DNA of 64,000 nucleotides from Gracilibacillus oryzae (lineage in GTDB: Bacteria > Bacillota > Bacilli > Bacillales > Amphibacillaceae): assembly GCF_009498735.1 (NCBI RefSeq), contig NZ_ML762424.1, positions 268,441-332,440 on the forward strand, written 5' to 3'. The position numbers and the translations under genes are program-made. The notes beneath the pieces were generated by a model, which was given only the letters and a program-made list of their open reading frames with translations, searched no databases and was not told the origin of the DNA. Positions 53,236-63,726 of this stretch are shown piece by piece (the stretch's first letter is position 1; each line of letters begins with the position of its first letter).

Positions 53236-55887
53236 TTATTTCATTAGTTCCATTAGTTCTTTTTGTGAAAACGATATATATTCTGCTCCAACAACTGGCA
53301 AATTACTAAGAATAAGTACTTTCGCTGGAAACCTATTTACCCTTGCTCGCCCAATGGCCTGCAGCAATTGGCTTTCCACAAGATAGAATTGTACAGCCTT
53401 TAACAAACCATCATTACTGTATGTAGTAAAATAGAAACGCAGGCCATTCCTTTCTACTGGTATATACTCCATTCTACTTTCTTCTAGCCCCATACGGTAT
53501 CCAAGAGCCACACTTATTAATAAATATGCAATTGGATTCAGATGGGGAGTGCCAATAACAGTAATGTTCTCTCCTTTTAAATCATCAATTCCCTCAGTAT
53601 TACCAAAATAAATTTCTTCTTTTCTATTATAGTTGAAGAAATCCTTATATGTAATGACTTCACTTTCAGGGTTATAACGTCTCATGAGGTTTTCGGCTAG
53701 GCATTTCAATTCTTTTTGATTTTCTTTAATTGTGTATCTACTAAAACTCTTTGATGTAACCTGCAATATACTCCCTACCGGCTTTACAAGTCCCAAATCA
53801 ATAAATGATACTGCTTCACCAAACACTAATTTTGCTATTTGCTCATTTATAGTGGCACTTAGAATGATAATCTTTTTGTTAGAGGGTAATTGATTTCTTT
53901 GTATAAAATATATGTATTCTGTGTTTCCGATATTTTTCTTAAGGAAATAGTCACAATTTAGAAATCCTAATACATTCGAACTAATGGTTGATTCTTCTAC
54001 AATAGTTTGTTCAAGGTCTTTTACCGAGGGCAATAAAAACGATGAGCGTTCATGAACTATATCGTACGGTGCATTCATTATCATTCTTTGTAATGTAAGT
54101 ATGACATCCTTGTTTGCCTCGGTATCTTGCAATTTTGTAAATGCAAAAACTAAGTCAGAATACTTCATTTGAGAAATTGGGAAAAGATTTGATATCGGAT
54201 CCTCATCGAAAATGACAGTTGAATTTGAATCATCGTTTGTGAAAATTGCTCGTTGATGCGTGGTAAGCAGCAACTCTTCCTTTGATGATTTCACTTTTTC
54301 CAAATTATTAAGAAACATAGATACTTCTTCATTTTCATTGGAAATATCTCTTAAAAACTTATTTACCGTCTTATAGGCTCCGATATTATATAGGTGTTCA
54401 ATTTTCTCTGAAAATGGTTCTTCGAGTAAAGGCAATTCTGGAATTTTTAAATGCTTTATCTTCTTAGCGTTTAAACGCTGAGAAACTTCCTCTTTTAGTT
54501 TATGAGTAGGTAATGCAATACTGAAATTATTTTCTTGAGCAAGGTTGACAATTGCTTCTGTTTTACCTAGCCCTGTTGGTGCTTTAATTACATATACACC
54601 TTGATCTTTGTCATTAATTATATCCCCAAAGGTCTCTTCTAATTTCTTATATACTTCATCAACTTCCTGAAAATGAGGCTCATTCAGAACCTGTACACTT
54701 CCTCTTGGTAATTTACCTTGCTCAATCATATTATTAGCATGGACACATTCGCTAGCAAATGGACAGTAGGTATCACATCTTGTTGGTGTATAATTCATTT
54801 TCTTAATTTGATTCATCATCAATGACCATTCTTCTTTTTTGGCTAGATATTCCTTTCGGGAGTTAATGGTCTCAACTATTTTTGACTTCCCACCCTCAAC
54901 ATTTATCAAGTTGGTCATTAATCCAAACATTTCATTATGATAAAGCCAGTAATGCCCTGAAATTCCCTCCCGGTAAAGTTTGCATCTTTTTTGCAAATTA
55001 TCAAAGGGGAAGTTCCGAATCTGCTTCACTTCTGGCTCGTCCAATGAACTGGTTTCAGGTGAATAACTATCATCCTCTTGAAAAGAATCCTTCGTGAAAA
55101 CCAAGTAATATGGGAAATGACTATTTTTCACACGCGTACTATAGTAATTAATAGTGTTGGTGCGGTTTTTAGTCTTAGATACAAACAAAGTGTTACCTTT
55201 ACCTTCAGGTATGTCTTTCTCTTCAACCTTCTTATAATGAGGATACCCCTTATAACATGCCAGTCCAGAGGCTTTGCAGAATTTCTTCATTTCTCTTGTT
55301 GTATTCGATCCAGACTTTATCTTCTGTACCACCCCATCCAAAATATCTAGTACACTTAAAACTCGTTGATTAACAAATTCAATTTTCTTTCCACCAAATA
55401 GAATTCTCGCAGCATCGTTTGCATTTTTATCAGATGAAGGAAATAAAGTTGTTAGTGCTGTCTGAATAACATTCCTAACTCGTAAATCTTGTATTTCTTC
55501 ATCCAAGACAAAAACCATTCGGAATTTAGGTTTTTCTTCTGTGTGACTAAAAGTCGAATAAATAAAGGTTGGTGTCACTTTCCATTTGGTACTATGTTTA
55601 ATTGCCTCATCAATCCGTAATCCAGAATCAATGTCCAGCGCAAAAACCTGCTGACTTTTCCAACTTTTATTTGACCTATTTCCATTACTAAATATTCCCG
55701 GTGTAAAAGATCTAGCGTCTGGTAGTGTTACACTTTCCATTAATTCCTCAATCGATACATTAACCTCCTTTTCCGCTATTCTCTCTGAAATCTTCATGAC
55801 TTCACTTTTTTCAGGTTTTTTTAAAAAACCCTCATGATCCAAGCAAACATTTACTTTTTCCTCTAAAATACATTTCTCTTTAACCAT
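53236..55887 (-). CDS. Primase-helicase-like replication protein of a mobile element
   Basis: The 883-residue protein has an N-terminal primase-like part (about 60-200): QQVFALDIDSG with paired Asp, then TPTFIYSTFSHTEEKPKFRM, the pattern of AEP-type element primases. A Cys cluster (RCDTYCPFASEC, about 372-383) follows, then an SF2-like helicase: Walker A APTGLGKTEA (about 434), Walker B STVIFDEDP, motif III-like IILSATIN and motif VI QAIGRARVNR. The ATG follows GAGGAGGGATACG. It probably starts replication at the adjacent AT-rich region. Confidence 0.75.
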   Translation of the reverse strand: MVKEKCILEEKVNVCLDHEGFLKKPEKSEVMKISERIAEKEVNVSIEELMESVTLPDARSFTPGIFSNGNRSNKSWKSQQVFALDIDSGLRIDEAIKHSTKWKVTPTFIYSTFSHTEEKPKFRMVFVLDEEIQDLRVRNVIQTALTTLFPSSDKNANDAARILFGGKKIEFVNQRVLSVLDILDGVVQKIKSGSNTTREMKKFCKASGLACYKGYPHYKKVEEKDIPEGKGNTLFVSKTKNRTNTINYYSTRVKNSHFPYYLVFTKDSFQEDDSYSPETSSLDEPEVKQIRNFPFDNLQKRCKLYREGISGHYWLYHNEMFGLMTNLINVEGGKSKIVETINSRKEYLAKKEEWSLMMNQIKKMNYTPTRCDTYCPFASECVHANNMIEQGKLPRGSVQVLNEPHFQEVDEVYKKLEETFGDIINDKDQGVYVIKAPTGLGKTEAIVNLAQENNFSIALPTHKLKEEVSQRLNAKKIKHLKIPELPLLEEPFSEKIEHLYNIGAYKTVNKFLRDISNENEEVSMFLNNLEKVKSSKEELLLTTHQRAIFTNDDSNSTVIFDEDPISNLFPISQMKYSDLVFAFTKLQDTEANKDVILTLQRMIMNAPYDIVHERSSFLLPSVKDLEQTIVEESTISSNVLGFLNCDYFLKKNIGNTEYIYFIQRNQLPSNKKIIILSATINEQIAKLVFGEAVSFIDLGLVKPVGSILQVTSKSFSRYTIKENQKELKCLAENLMRRYNPESEVITYKDFFNYNRKEEIYFGNTEGIDDLKGENITVIGTPHLNPIAYLLISVALGYRMGLEESRMEYIPVERNGLRFYFTTYSNDGLLKAVQFYLVESQLLQAIGRARVNRFPAKVLILSNLPVVGAEYISFSQKELMELMK

Positions 55888-55893
55888 CGTATC

Positions 55894-55911
55894 CCTCCTC
55901 TCAAAAGGAGG
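55894..55911 (-). promoter_or_regulatory. Hairpin that can hide the ribosome site of the primase-helicase gene
   Basis: On the minus strand CCTCCT (55911-55906) is complementary to AGGAGG (55899-55894), the ribosome site six bases before the ATG at 55887. The loop is six bases. Pairing would block translation. Confidence 0.5.
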
Positions 55912-56255
55912 AGCATGTTGTTATAAAAAATAGTGTAATAAAATTCTCTAATTGGTCTTATTATCAACTCCCCTTAAATATATCTTCAATGGTTACAGCT
56001 ACATAATATTTGACTTGTAATTTCTTTTCAAATTTTTAGGGTAAGTATTTTATGAGATAAGTTTACAATTTCGTGGTATTTTCCAATCATTCTATATATG
56101 AAGTACTAGTTATTATGAAGTACCAGTTATATTTTTTGTATATAAGAAAAACCCTAATATACAGGTATCATCTGGCCTTGTATATTAGGGCTTTCTAAAT
56201 TATAAATTACTCCCACAGTCGCGCCTAGGTTATGGAAGATCTTATTTTTTATTTT
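55912..56255. other. Intergenic DNA, no gene seen
   Basis: AT-rich boundary between the replication module and the YnfA gene. It contains only the terminator at 56147-56190. Confidence 0.5.
56147..56190. terminator. Terminator after the ynfA-like gene
   Basis: CCCTAATATACAGG...CCTTGTATATTAGGG strong stem; on the minus strand it is followed by TTTTTC. Confidence 0.8.
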
Positions 56256-56591
56256 TTAATGGCGAGGTGCAAACAAGATTACAGAAACACCAATTAAGCA
56301 TATACCAGCACCTACCCAGTCGTAGAAATCAGGTGTTTTATTATCAATCCCCCACCCCCATAAAATCGAAAGAATAATAAAAACCCCACCATAAGCAGCA
56401 TAAACTCTACCAAATGACGGAAAGGTTTGAAATGTAGCAATAACACCGTACAAAGCTAAAGATATACCTCCAAAAACACCCCAATAAAACGGTTTACCCT
56501 CTCTTAACCATTGCCATATAAGATACCCCCCACCAATCTCAGCTAACCCCGCAATCATAAACAAAACAATTATATAAAAAATATAAATCAC
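56256..56591 (-). CDS. YnfA/UPF0060-family membrane protein
   Basis: The 111-residue protein has four helices with the family pattern [40 protein letters not shown] and [16 protein letters not shown]. It is an SMR-like small transporter family of unknown substrate. The ribosome site before the GTG is poor. Such genes are often carried beside metal-resistance operons, as here. Confidence 0.88.
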   Translation of the reverse strand: MIYIFYIIVLFMIAGLAEIGGGYLIWQWLREGKPFYWGVFGGISLALYGVIATFQTFPSFGRVYAAYGGVFIILSILWGWGIDNKTPDFYDWVGAGICLIGVSVILFAPRH

Positions 56592-56658
56592 TTCCCATTT
56601 TATTTATATACTTAGAATTATAACTCATTTTGTTGGGTAATCTGTTTCAATTTAAAGC

Positions 56659-56692
56659 AAAAAAACGCACTTCTATTTGGAAATGCGTTTTT
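56659..56692 (-). terminator. merA terminator
   Basis: AAACGCA...TGCGTTT stem with seven T on the minus strand. Confidence 0.8.
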
Positions 56693-56711
56693 ATGTTAAA
56701 GGTTGACGAAC

Positions 56712-58361
56712 TTATCCAGCACAACAGGATAACTTTGAAACATCTTTATCGAACGTAAGAGCAGCTAATTTTAATCCTTCTGCCATTGTTAGGTACGGTG
56801 CAAGACTTTCTTTTAAATCTTCAACAGTTAAACCAAATTTAACGGCTAATGTAGCTGCATAAATCACTTCTCCTGCATTTTCAGATACAATGTGAACCCC
56901 TAATACTTTTAATGTTTTTGCATCTGCCACCAACTTAAATACACCTGTGGTTTCACGATTAACAATCGCTCTTGGAACGGCATCTAAAGGTAATACAGAT
57001 GTTTTGACTTCATATCCTTTTTCTTTTGCCTGTTCTTCTGTTAAACCAACTGTTGCAATTGACGGATTAGTAAATGTTACACTGGGTACAACGGATAAAT
57101 CTAATTTTTTATTTAACCCAGCAATTGCATTATCAGCGACAATTCCACCTTCATAGGCTGCTACATACACAAATTGTGGTCCTAGTGTTACATCTCCTGC
57201 CGCATAAATTTTTTCATTACTTGTTTGAGCAAAATCATTGATCTTTATTTCTTTATAAGAGCCAACTTCAACATTTGCAGCACTCAAATTTAAGAACTCG
57301 GTATTCGGTTTTCTTCCTGTTGCAACAAGAAGTTGTTCACTTTCAACAACCTTTTTCTTTCCATCCACCGTAACATAAACTTTTTTTAATTCACCATCTT
57401 GCTCTATACTCTCAAAAGTTGCTTCTTTTACAATGTTAATACCTTGCTCGATTAATGATTTTTCCACAACTTCTGAGATTTCCGGGTCATACTCTTTTAA
57501 AAGACGCTCGCTTCTTTGCATTAGGGTTACTTCCGAACCTAAATTATGAAAAAGTTGCCCAAGTTCCATTCCGATATACCCTGAACCAACTACCGTAAGG
57601 CGTTTTGGTACCTCCTTTAATTCAAGTAACGTTGTACTTGTTAAATAATCAACTTCTTTAAGTCCTGAAATCGACGGTAAAGATGGAGAAGCCCCCGTCG
57701 CAATTAAAAAGCGTTTAGCCGAGAACTTTCTCCCATTTACCTCAACAGTATTTTCTGAAGTGAATTTGGCTTCCCCTTCAATTAAATCAAATCCATATTC
57801 ATCAATTAAATCAACATATTTTTGTTTACGAAGATCACTTACTAACTCATTTTTTTGCTTCACTAAAGGTGCTAATTCTACTTTTCCAGCAGACGTTTGT
57901 AATCCTGTAAATGGATTGACTTTTGCTAACTGATTGATTTCCCCTGCTCTAATAAGGGTTTTTGATGGAACACAACCAATATTTACACATGTTCCACCAA
58001 CTGTTCCGCGTTCAATCATCGCAACTTTTGCCCCATATTCGATTGCTTTAATGGCAGCCGAAAACGCAGCTCCACCAGAACCAATAATGATCAAATCATA
58101 CTCCACTTCATCACCTAAAACTACATTTTCTTCTTGTAATGAAACTTCCTCTATTTCTTTAGGCTGATATTTTGCTTCATTAATGGCTTTTTTTGCATTT
58201 TCTACTGCTATATTTTCAGGTAATTCAAATACTGCTTCGCCCCTGCGAAAGCTAGCTTCAATGTTTTTTGCTCCCAAATTTTCAAGTGCTACCGCTACAT
58301 GCTCTTCACAACCTATACATGTCATTCCTTCAACGTTTATCCGATACTTTTTCACTTTCAT
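56712..58361 (-). CDS. merA: Mercuric reductase MerA
   Basis: The 549-residue flavoprotein has one N-terminal HMA domain ([10 protein letters not shown], residues 12-21), the FAD motif [12 protein letters not shown], the redox site [14 protein letters not shown] and the C-terminal Cys pair (SCCAG end) that hands Hg(II) to the active site. It reduces Hg2+ to Hg0 with NADPH. AAGGAGGATAATAAC precedes the ATG. It is last in the mer operon (merR-merF-transporter remnant-merA). Confidence 0.96.
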   Translation of the reverse strand: MKVKKYRINVEGMTCIGCEEHVAVALENLGAKNIEASFRRGEAVFELPENIAVENAKKAINEAKYQPKEIEEVSLQEENVVLGDEVEYDLIIIGSGGAAFSAAIKAIEYGAKVAMIERGTVGGTCVNIGCVPSKTLIRAGEINQLAKVNPFTGLQTSAGKVELAPLVKQKNELVSDLRKQKYVDLIDEYGFDLIEGEAKFTSENTVEVNGRKFSAKRFLIATGASPSLPSISGLKEVDYLTSTTLLELKEVPKRLTVVGSGYIGMELGQLFHNLGSEVTLMQRSERLLKEYDPEISEVVEKSLIEQGINIVKEATFESIEQDGELKKVYVTVDGKKKVVESEQLLVATGRKPNTEFLNLSAANVEVGSYKEIKINDFAQTSNEKIYAAGDVTLGPQFVYVAAYEGGIVADNAIAGLNKKLDLSVVPSVTFTNPSIATVGLTEEQAKEKGYEVKTSVLPLDAVPRAIVNRETTGVFKLVADAKTLKVLGVHIVSENAGEVIYAATLAVKFGLTVEDLKESLAPYLTMAEGLKLAALTFDKDVSKLSCCAG

Positions 58362-58441
58362 GTTATTATCCTCCTTTATTTCACACCAAATCTTAAATCT
58401 GAAACAGATTCATGAATAATTTTTACAGCAGTTTTTTATCA

Positions 58442-58686
58442 TTATAACGAACTGTAAATTTTCCCTTTGTCACTTCTCTTTTTATAATTACAACCTTCAC
58501 ACCATCTACTTTTTAAATCGAGCTTTCCACTACCATAAACCAAATAGAATGAATACGTTAATAAAATCAACGTTACCATTACTAACATCGCCTGATATTT
58601 TAGGAATCAAAATCAAAGGTTCTAAGCAACACCCTGCCATCACAACCAGAAAATATAGTTGCTAATTGTGAAGTTTTCTTTATCAT
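58442..58686 (-). pseudogene. Broken mercury transporter gene (MerT/MerC-like)
   Basis: An ATG at 58686 with AGGTGGTAGTG opens MIKKTSQLATIFSG. The next frame continues VVMAGCCLEPLILIPKISGD, and a third frame MLVMVTLILLTYSFYLVYGS then GKLDLKSRWCEGCNYKKRS to a stop at 58442. Joined, they give a two-helix protein with a Cys pair in helix 1, as in mercury transporters. Two frameshifts are needed, so it is inactive unless they are sequencing errors. Confidence 0.65.
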
Positions 58687-58702
58687 CACTACCACCTACT
58701 TA

Positions 58703-58933
58703 TCAAGAACAACACGAGTCGTTTTTACAATTTGATTTATTCATCTTGTTATAGGAGTAATAAATTAGTATCAGCAAAATTACTAAAACTGGAATTAGAA
58801 CATAATCTAAATAGCCTGTTATTGCTCCTAATCCAATAGTGCCTAATAAAATAACTAATATAGGCGTGGCACAACATAGCAACACAAGAAATGCACCTAT
58901 AGTTCCTGCAATAAAAGTTTTTTTATGTTTCAT
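58703..58933 (-). CDS. merF: Mercury transporter MerF
   Basis: The 76-residue protein has two helices, with the Cys pair and Pro of the first (VLLCCATPILVILLG) matching MerF CCxxTP. The second is TGYLDYVLIPVLVILLIL, and a C-terminal Cys cluster (NCKNDSCCS) ends it. MerF moves Hg2+ to MerA. It lies 17 bp after merR. Confidence 0.9.
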   Translation of the reverse strand: MKHKKTFIAGTIGAFLVLLCCATPILVILLGTIGLGAITGYLDYVLIPVLVILLILIYYSYNKMNKSNCKNDSCCS

Positions 58934-58949
58934 TTTACATTTCCTTTCT

Positions 58950-59348
58950 TCAATACTTTGTCACTACTTCAATAATGGGACATTCATGTAATTCTTTCTC
59001 ATCAGGACATCGCTCTTTTAAATCTATCAGCATATTTTCAATACGCTTCAAATCATCTATCTGTTTTCGAACTTCTCCTTCTTTTTTTGATACAAATTCA
59101 AACATGTCTTGGCAACGAATTTCATCCTTATCCACAACCCCAAGTAATTTGTAAATTTCAATCAATGAAAAGCCAAGTTCTTTCATCCGTTTAATGAAGC
59201 CTACACGCTTAACCTCATCATCTGAATATAACCGATAACCAGAATCTGTTCGGAAAGGCTCTTGTAATAAATTCTTTTTTTCATAATACCTAATGGTTTC
59301 TTTATTAACTCCACATTTATCTGCAAACTGACTAATACGATAACTCAC
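58950..59348 (-). CDS. merR: Mercury-responsive regulator MerR
   Basis: The 132-residue protein has the MerR helix-turn-helix (ISQFADKCGVNKETIRYYEK), a coiled coil (about 80-110) and the three Hg-binding Cys in IRCQD, ERCPDE and HECPI. The GTG at 59348 follows GAGGTGATTAAG; an extension to 59399 would run into the promoter. The operator lies directly upstream, so the whole operon is transcribed from one regulated promoter. Confidence 0.94.
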   Translation of the reverse strand: MSYRISQFADKCGVNKETIRYYEKKNLLQEPFRTDSGYRLYSDDEVKRVGFIKRMKELGFSLIEIYKLLGVVDKDEIRCQDMFEFVSKKEGEVRKQIDDLKRIENMLIDLKERCPDEKELHECPIIEVVTKY

Positions 59349-59367
59349 CTTAATCACCTCATACAAA

Positions 59368-59399
59368 ATTATAAACCGTGTACTATAGTACATTGTCAA
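59368..59399 (-). promoter_or_regulatory. mer promoter with MerR dyad
   Basis: On the minus strand TTGACA (59399-59394), a long spacer of 19-20 bp and TTATAAT. The spacer contains the dyad TGTACTATAGTACA. An over-long spacer with a central dyad is the MerR signature. Confidence 0.85.
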
Positions 59400-59538
59400 G
59401 TATACTATTAAAATTTTCTTGTTAAGTAATTATCACACTCTGATTCGTAAAAAATATAATTTAAAGGATATTGGCTGCACATATTGAATCATGTTAATGA
59501 AATATCCTTTTAAAACCTACTAAAGACAAGAAAGGAGA

Positions 59539-59648
59539 ATGTCGTGGAAAAATGTCGTGGAACTACTATTCTACGCAATAGTTGGCTTTATTTTTATTTG
59601 ATAAAGCTCCAAAAGTGACCATTAACTCAAGAAAATTATGTCGTGGAA
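59539..59648. repeat. TnpI-like recombination site (three direct repeats and an inverted core)
   Basis: ATGTCGTGGAA occurs exactly at 59539-59549, 59552-59562 and 59638-59648. Between the second and third lies an inverted core, AACTACTATT...AATAGTT (59561-59584). This resembles the internal recombination site of Tn4430-type transposons, with two accessory direct repeats and two inverted core sites. Confidence 0.6.
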
Positions 59649-59676
59649 TTATATAACTCAAAAAAGAGGTGATTTT

Positions 59677-60501
59677 TTGTTAGACACATACCAAGCAGAA
59701 GGACTTAGAGCGAAATCTAAACAAACTAAAAAAACTTACATCTTCTGTTTATCAAAATTTGTAGAATGGTTAGATGGAGCAGGAACAAATTTAGAAGAAT
59801 ATTCTCGAACTGACATTCAACAGTACATTGATTACCTAGTAAGCAAAGGTTACTCAGCTACAACAATAAATAAAAATTGGAGTGCAATAAAACATTTTAG
59901 TCGCTGGGTGAAAAAAGAAGATGCTATTGAGGATATCTCAGTCATTACCCCACCTAACATTCTAAATCAGGCACCAAAAGCACTTTCGAGGAATGAGGTT
60001 AACAAAGTCATTAGGGAAATTGATCGATCCGGTAGCGAAAGAAACTTCGCAATTGCACAGATTTTAATTAATACCGGAATTAGGCTCAATGAACTTGTCA
60101 ATCTGAATCGTACTGATATTGATATTAGTGAAAGAAAAGGAAACTTAACAGTTCGTTTTGCTAAAGGGAACAAAGAACGACAACTTCCTTTATCATCGGA
60201 AGTACGAAGAGCGATAACAAAGTACCTAGAAACAAGGGACGATTCAATCGAGGCATTGTTTCTATCCAATCGAAATATAAGATTATCAGAACGTACAGTT
60301 CAACATATCTTTGAAAAATATGAAATAAATGTACATTCATTTCGGCACACCTTTATCACAAAACTAGTACGCAATGGTGAAGACTTTAGTCTAGTACAGT
60401 CATTATCTGGGCATGCAAACGCTGATATGGTAATCAGATACTCTGCCCCAAATGAAGAGGATAAAGAAGAAGCGGTGTCAAAATTGTGGTTATCAGATTA
60501 A
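59677..60501 (+). CDS. tnpI: Tyrosine recombinase, TnpI-like
   Basis: The 274-residue recombinase has a SAM-like core-binding domain (about 1-90) and catalytic residues in NTGIRLNEL (Arg), HSFRHTF (His, Arg), SGHANADM (His) and IRYS (Tyr). The TTG at 59677 has AGAGGTGATTTT before it; a longer frame from 59638 would start inside the third repeat and lacks a ribosome site. Size and repeat site fit the resolvase of a Tn4430-like transposon. No transposase gene is in the window. Confidence 0.85.
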   Translation: MLDTYQAEGLRAKSKQTKKTYIFCLSKFVEWLDGAGTNLEEYSRTDIQQYIDYLVSKGYSATTINKNWSAIKHFSRWVKKEDAIEDISVITPPNILNQAPKALSRNEVNKVIREIDRSGSERNFAIAQILINTGIRLNELVNLNRTDIDISERKGNLTVRFAKGNKERQLPLSSEVRRAITKYLETRDDSIEALFLSNRNIRLSERTVQHIFEKYEINVHSFRHTFITKLVRNGEDFSLVQSLSGHANADMVIRYSAPNEEDKEEAVSKLWLSD

Positions 60502-60508
60502 AAAAATA

Positions 60509-60542
60509 AGGAGCTTGGATTATTCCAAGCTCCTATCTTAAT
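60509..60542. terminator. Bidirectional terminator between tnpI and copZ
   Basis: AGGAGCTTGGA...TCCAAGCTCCT perfect 11-bp stem with A/T flanks. Confidence 0.9.
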
Positions 60543-60546
60543 TGTA

Positions 60547-60753
60547 TTAAGCAACATCATATCCTTGATCTTCTACTGCTTCTTTCAATTTTCCAGTATC
60601 TACTTTATTCCCGTTATAGGTCACTTCAACTTTACCAGTTTCTAGGTTTACTTCTACATTACTTACACCATCTAAATCTGTAAGTGCGCCATTAACAGAC
60701 ATTTTACAATGTCCACAAGTCATACCTTTTACATCTAATGTTAAACTTTTCAT
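60547..60753 (-). CDS. copZ: Copper chaperone CopZ
   Basis: The 68-residue single HMA domain has GMTCGHCKMSV with the metal pair Cys-x-x-Cys. It carries Cu(I) to CopA. It lies 28 bp after copA, with the ribosome site GTAGGAGGTTTTTTTA, in the csoR-copA-copZ operon. Confidence 0.96.
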   Translation of the reverse strand: MKSLTLDVKGMTCGHCKMSVNGALTDLDGVSNVEVNLETGKVEVTYNGNKVDTGKLKEAVEDQGYDVA

Positions 60754-60781
60754 TTTAAAAAAACCTCCTACAATATTTTAA

Positions 60782-63172
60782 TTATACTTTTACACGTTTC
60801 AAACGTAGTGCGTTTGAAACGACAGAAACTGAACTAAATGCCATTGCCGCACCAGCAATCCATGGCTGAAGAAGTCCTAAAGCAGCGATTGGGATACCTG
60901 CTGTATTATAGGCTAATGCCCAAAATAGATTCTGGCGGATATTTGTCATCGTTTTTTTACTTAAACCAATCGCTTTCGGAATATTGGTTAGATCACCACC
61001 AACCAATGTAATACCTGCTGTTTCAATCGCAACATCTGTACCTGTTCCAATTGCAATTCCAATGTCAGCAGTTGCTAATGCTGGAGCATCATTGATTCCA
61101 TCCCCAACCATTGCAACCTTTTTGCCTTGTTCTTGTATGGATTTCACATGATTCGCCTTATCTTCCGGCAGAACTTCAGCAAATACATGGTCAACTCCCA
61201 CCTGTTTAGCAATTGCTTTAGCGGTTCGCTCATTATCGCCAGTAATCATATAGATATCAATATCATAATCTTTTAACTGCCCGATGGCTTGCTTTGCGTT
61301 TTCTTTTACTGTGTCAGCAACAGCCACAATTCCTACTAATTTACCATCTATTGCAAACATCATCGCAGTCTTACCTTCTGTTTCATATTGTGCCATTTGA
61401 TACTCATATGGTCCAAACTCAATATTATTTTCTTTCATTAATTTACGAGTACCAACAAAAACTTGTTTTTTGTCTATATGAGCCTTAATACCATGTCCGG
61501 GTATTGCTTCAAAGTGATCTGCTTCTAATTGTTCTATATTTTCTTTCTTTCCGTATTCAACAATTGCTTCTGCAAGTGGATGCTCAGATGAGCGTTCTGC
61601 TGCAATTAAATAAGGTAATGAACCTTCAATAAAATACTGGATGTCAGTTACCTCTGGTTTTCCTTTTGTTATTGTACCAGTTTTGTCTAACACGATTGCA
61701 TTGATTTTGTGCGTAGCCTCTAAGTGTTCACCTCCTTTAAAGAGGACACCCGTTTCTGCGCCTTTACCTGTTCCAACCATAATCGAAGTTGGTGTGGCTA
61801 ATCCTAAGGCACAAGGACAGGCAATGACAAGAACAGCAATTGACGCCTCAAGGGCTGCTGGCCAATTTTGCGGATCAACTAAAAAGAACCATATGAGGAA
61901 TGTTAGCACTGCAATTCCTACAACTATAGGAACAAAAATACCCGAAATCACATCTGCCATACGCTGAATTGGAGCCTTCGAACCTTGCGCGTCTTCTACA
62001 ACTTTAATAATTGATGCTAAAGCGGTATCTTTCCCTACCTTTGTTGCTTCCATCTGTAATGTTCCATTTTTATTGATAGTAGATCCAATTAGATTATCCC
62101 CAATACTCTTTTCAATCGGAATGGATTCTCCAGTAATCATTGATTCGTCAACTGCAGATTTTCCAGAAAAAATTGCTCCATCTACAGGTATCTTTTCACC
62201 GGGTTTAACAATAATTTTGTCTCCGGCAACAACCTGTTCTAATGGCACTTTCATTTCTTTACCATTCCTAATAACAGTTGCATCTTTTGCTTGGAGACTC
62301 AATAATTTAGAAATAGCTGCAGTTGTCCTTCCTTTCGCCATTGCCTCAAAAAGTTTCCCAACTAAAATAAGTGTGATTAAAACCGCACTAGTTTCATAAT
62401 ACAAATGTGGCTCATAACCGGGATTAACACTTGCTCGAATTCCTTCAACCAAACTGTAAAAGTATGCAGCAGATGTACCTAAAGCAACAAGGACATCCAT
62501 GTTTGCACTTTTGTTCCTTAGATTCTTATATGCACCAACATAAAATTGCCAACCAACATAGAATTGAACTGGTGTAGCAAGTAGAAACTGTACCCATTGG
62601 TTCATTAGGAATTCAGGCATTGGCAATCCCAAGTTCCATGGAAGGTGTCCAACCATCGAATAAAGAAGCGGTAATGTTAAGATGGTTGAAATCAATAATT
62701 TAACTTTTTTATCATGAATCTCTTCTTCTTTATGGTTTCGTTGTTCCTCACGGCTTTGACTAAGTTTTGCTTCATAACCGAGTTTAGCGGCTCTTTCGCT
62801 GATTTGATCTACAGTCACAAGGCTAGGTTCATATTCAACCTGACCTTTTTCTGTTGTTAGATTTATGGACGCATTAACACCGTCCATTTTATTTAATGTT
62901 TTTTCAATACGTGTAGAGCAAGCTGCACACGTCATACCATAAATATCAAATTCAGCCTTTTCCTTCTGCACACCATATCCAAGTTTTTCAATACGTTTAG
63001 AAAGGTCATGAGGAGAAACTTTTTCCTCATCATATTGAATATTGGCTTTTTCTAGCGCTAGATTAACGTTCGCTTCTACTCCATCTATTTTGTTAAGTGT
63101 CTTTTCAATTCTATTTGAACAAGCAGCACAAGTCATGCCGGTAATTCCCATATATACATTTTTTGTAGTCAA
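60782..63172 (-). CDS. copA: Copper-exporting P1B-type ATPase CopA
   Basis: The 796-residue protein has two N-terminal HMA domains ([14 protein letters not shown] and [14 protein letters not shown]), eight helices, the intramembrane metal site [13 protein letters not shown], the phosphorylation site DKTGTITKG and the hinge [12 protein letters not shown]. It exports Cu(I). It follows csoR by 19 bp. Confidence 0.97.
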   Translation of the reverse strand: MTTKNVYMGITGMTCAACSNRIEKTLNKIDGVEANVNLALEKANIQYDEEKVSPHDLSKRIEKLGYGVQKEKAEFDIYGMTCAACSTRIEKTLNKMDGVNASINLTTEKGQVEYEPSLVTVDQISERAAKLGYEAKLSQSREEQRNHKEEEIHDKKVKLLISTILTLPLLYSMVGHLPWNLGLPMPEFLMNQWVQFLLATPVQFYVGWQFYVGAYKNLRNKSANMDVLVALGTSAAYFYSLVEGIRASVNPGYEPHLYYETSAVLITLILVGKLFEAMAKGRTTAAISKLLSLQAKDATVIRNGKEMKVPLEQVVAGDKIIVKPGEKIPVDGAIFSGKSAVDESMITGESIPIEKSIGDNLIGSTINKNGTLQMEATKVGKDTALASIIKVVEDAQGSKAPIQRMADVISGIFVPIVVGIAVLTFLIWFFLVDPQNWPAALEASIAVLVIACPCALGLATPTSIMVGTGKGAETGVLFKGGEHLEATHKINAIVLDKTGTITKGKPEVTDIQYFIEGSLPYLIAAERSSEHPLAEAIVEYGKKENIEQLEADHFEAIPGHGIKAHIDKKQVFVGTRKLMKENNIEFGPYEYQMAQYETEGKTAMMFAIDGKLVGIVAVADTVKENAKQAIGQLKDYDIDIYMITGDNERTAKAIAKQVGVDHVFAEVLPEDKANHVKSIQEQGKKVAMVGDGINDAPALATADIGIAIGTGTDVAIETAGITLVGGDLTNIPKAIGLSKKTMTNIRQNLFWALAYNTAGIPIAALGLLQPWIAGAAMAFSSVSVVSNALRLKRVKV

Positions 63173-63191
63173 CTTTCCTCACCCCTGACAA

Positions 63192-63488
63192 TTACTTTGA
63201 AAATTGCTGTACAACTTTCATTAGTTCTTCGATAGATTCATCACCCGTTCCAGTATTAATGGCATGTGATACGCAGTGGTGCATATGCCTTTCCATTAAT
63301 TGAAAACCTGTATTCTTTAATGCCGAATTAATAGCGGATATTTGAACTAATATATCAATACAATAACGGTCTTCCTCGACCATTTTTTGAATACCTCTAA
63401 CTTGACCCTCAATTCGTTTTAAGCGATTTATAACATTTTGCCTCTCATTTTCAGAACGTGGTTTAATAGGCTTTTTTTCTTGTTCCAT
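63192..63488 (-). CDS. csoR: Copper-sensing repressor CsoR
   Basis: The 98-residue all-helical protein has the Cu(I) ligands in RYCIDILVQ (Cys) and RHMHHCVSH (His, Cys). The N-terminus has RLKRIEGQVRGIQKMVEEDR. CsoR leaves its operator when it binds Cu(I). It is the first gene of the copper operon; two operator-like sites lie upstream. Confidence 0.95.
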   Translation of the reverse strand: MEQEKKPIKPRSENERQNVINRLKRIEGQVRGIQKMVEEDRYCIDILVQISAINSALKNTGFQLMERHMHHCVSHAINTGTGDESIEELMKVVQQFSK

Positions 63489-63515
63489 TTTCCCACTCCT
63501 TTTCTTTTATATTAA

Positions 63516-63664
63516 TACCCTACCATGGTATTGTATTCATTTCAATAATAAAGTGTTACTTTTTTCTAACGTTCTATTCCTATTATTTCAATTAGCATAT
63601 TCCTCTATACCTCAATGATCCCTTACCTATTTGAAGTTAACACCTAAAACCCTACAGGGGTATG
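63516..63664. promoter_or_regulatory. CsoR operator candidates in the divergent promoter region
   Basis: ATACCCTACCATGGTAT (63516-63532) and ACCCTACAGGGGTATG (63649-63664) both resemble the GTATACCC/GGGTAT pseudo-palindromes of CsoR boxes. One would serve csoR-copA-copZ, the other the divergent membrane gene. Confidence 0.7.
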
Positions 63665-63726
63665 TCATATTGTCAATAAACCGTGAATACAATAAAAGTG
63701 GACAAATTATGATTGGAGTTGAAACC

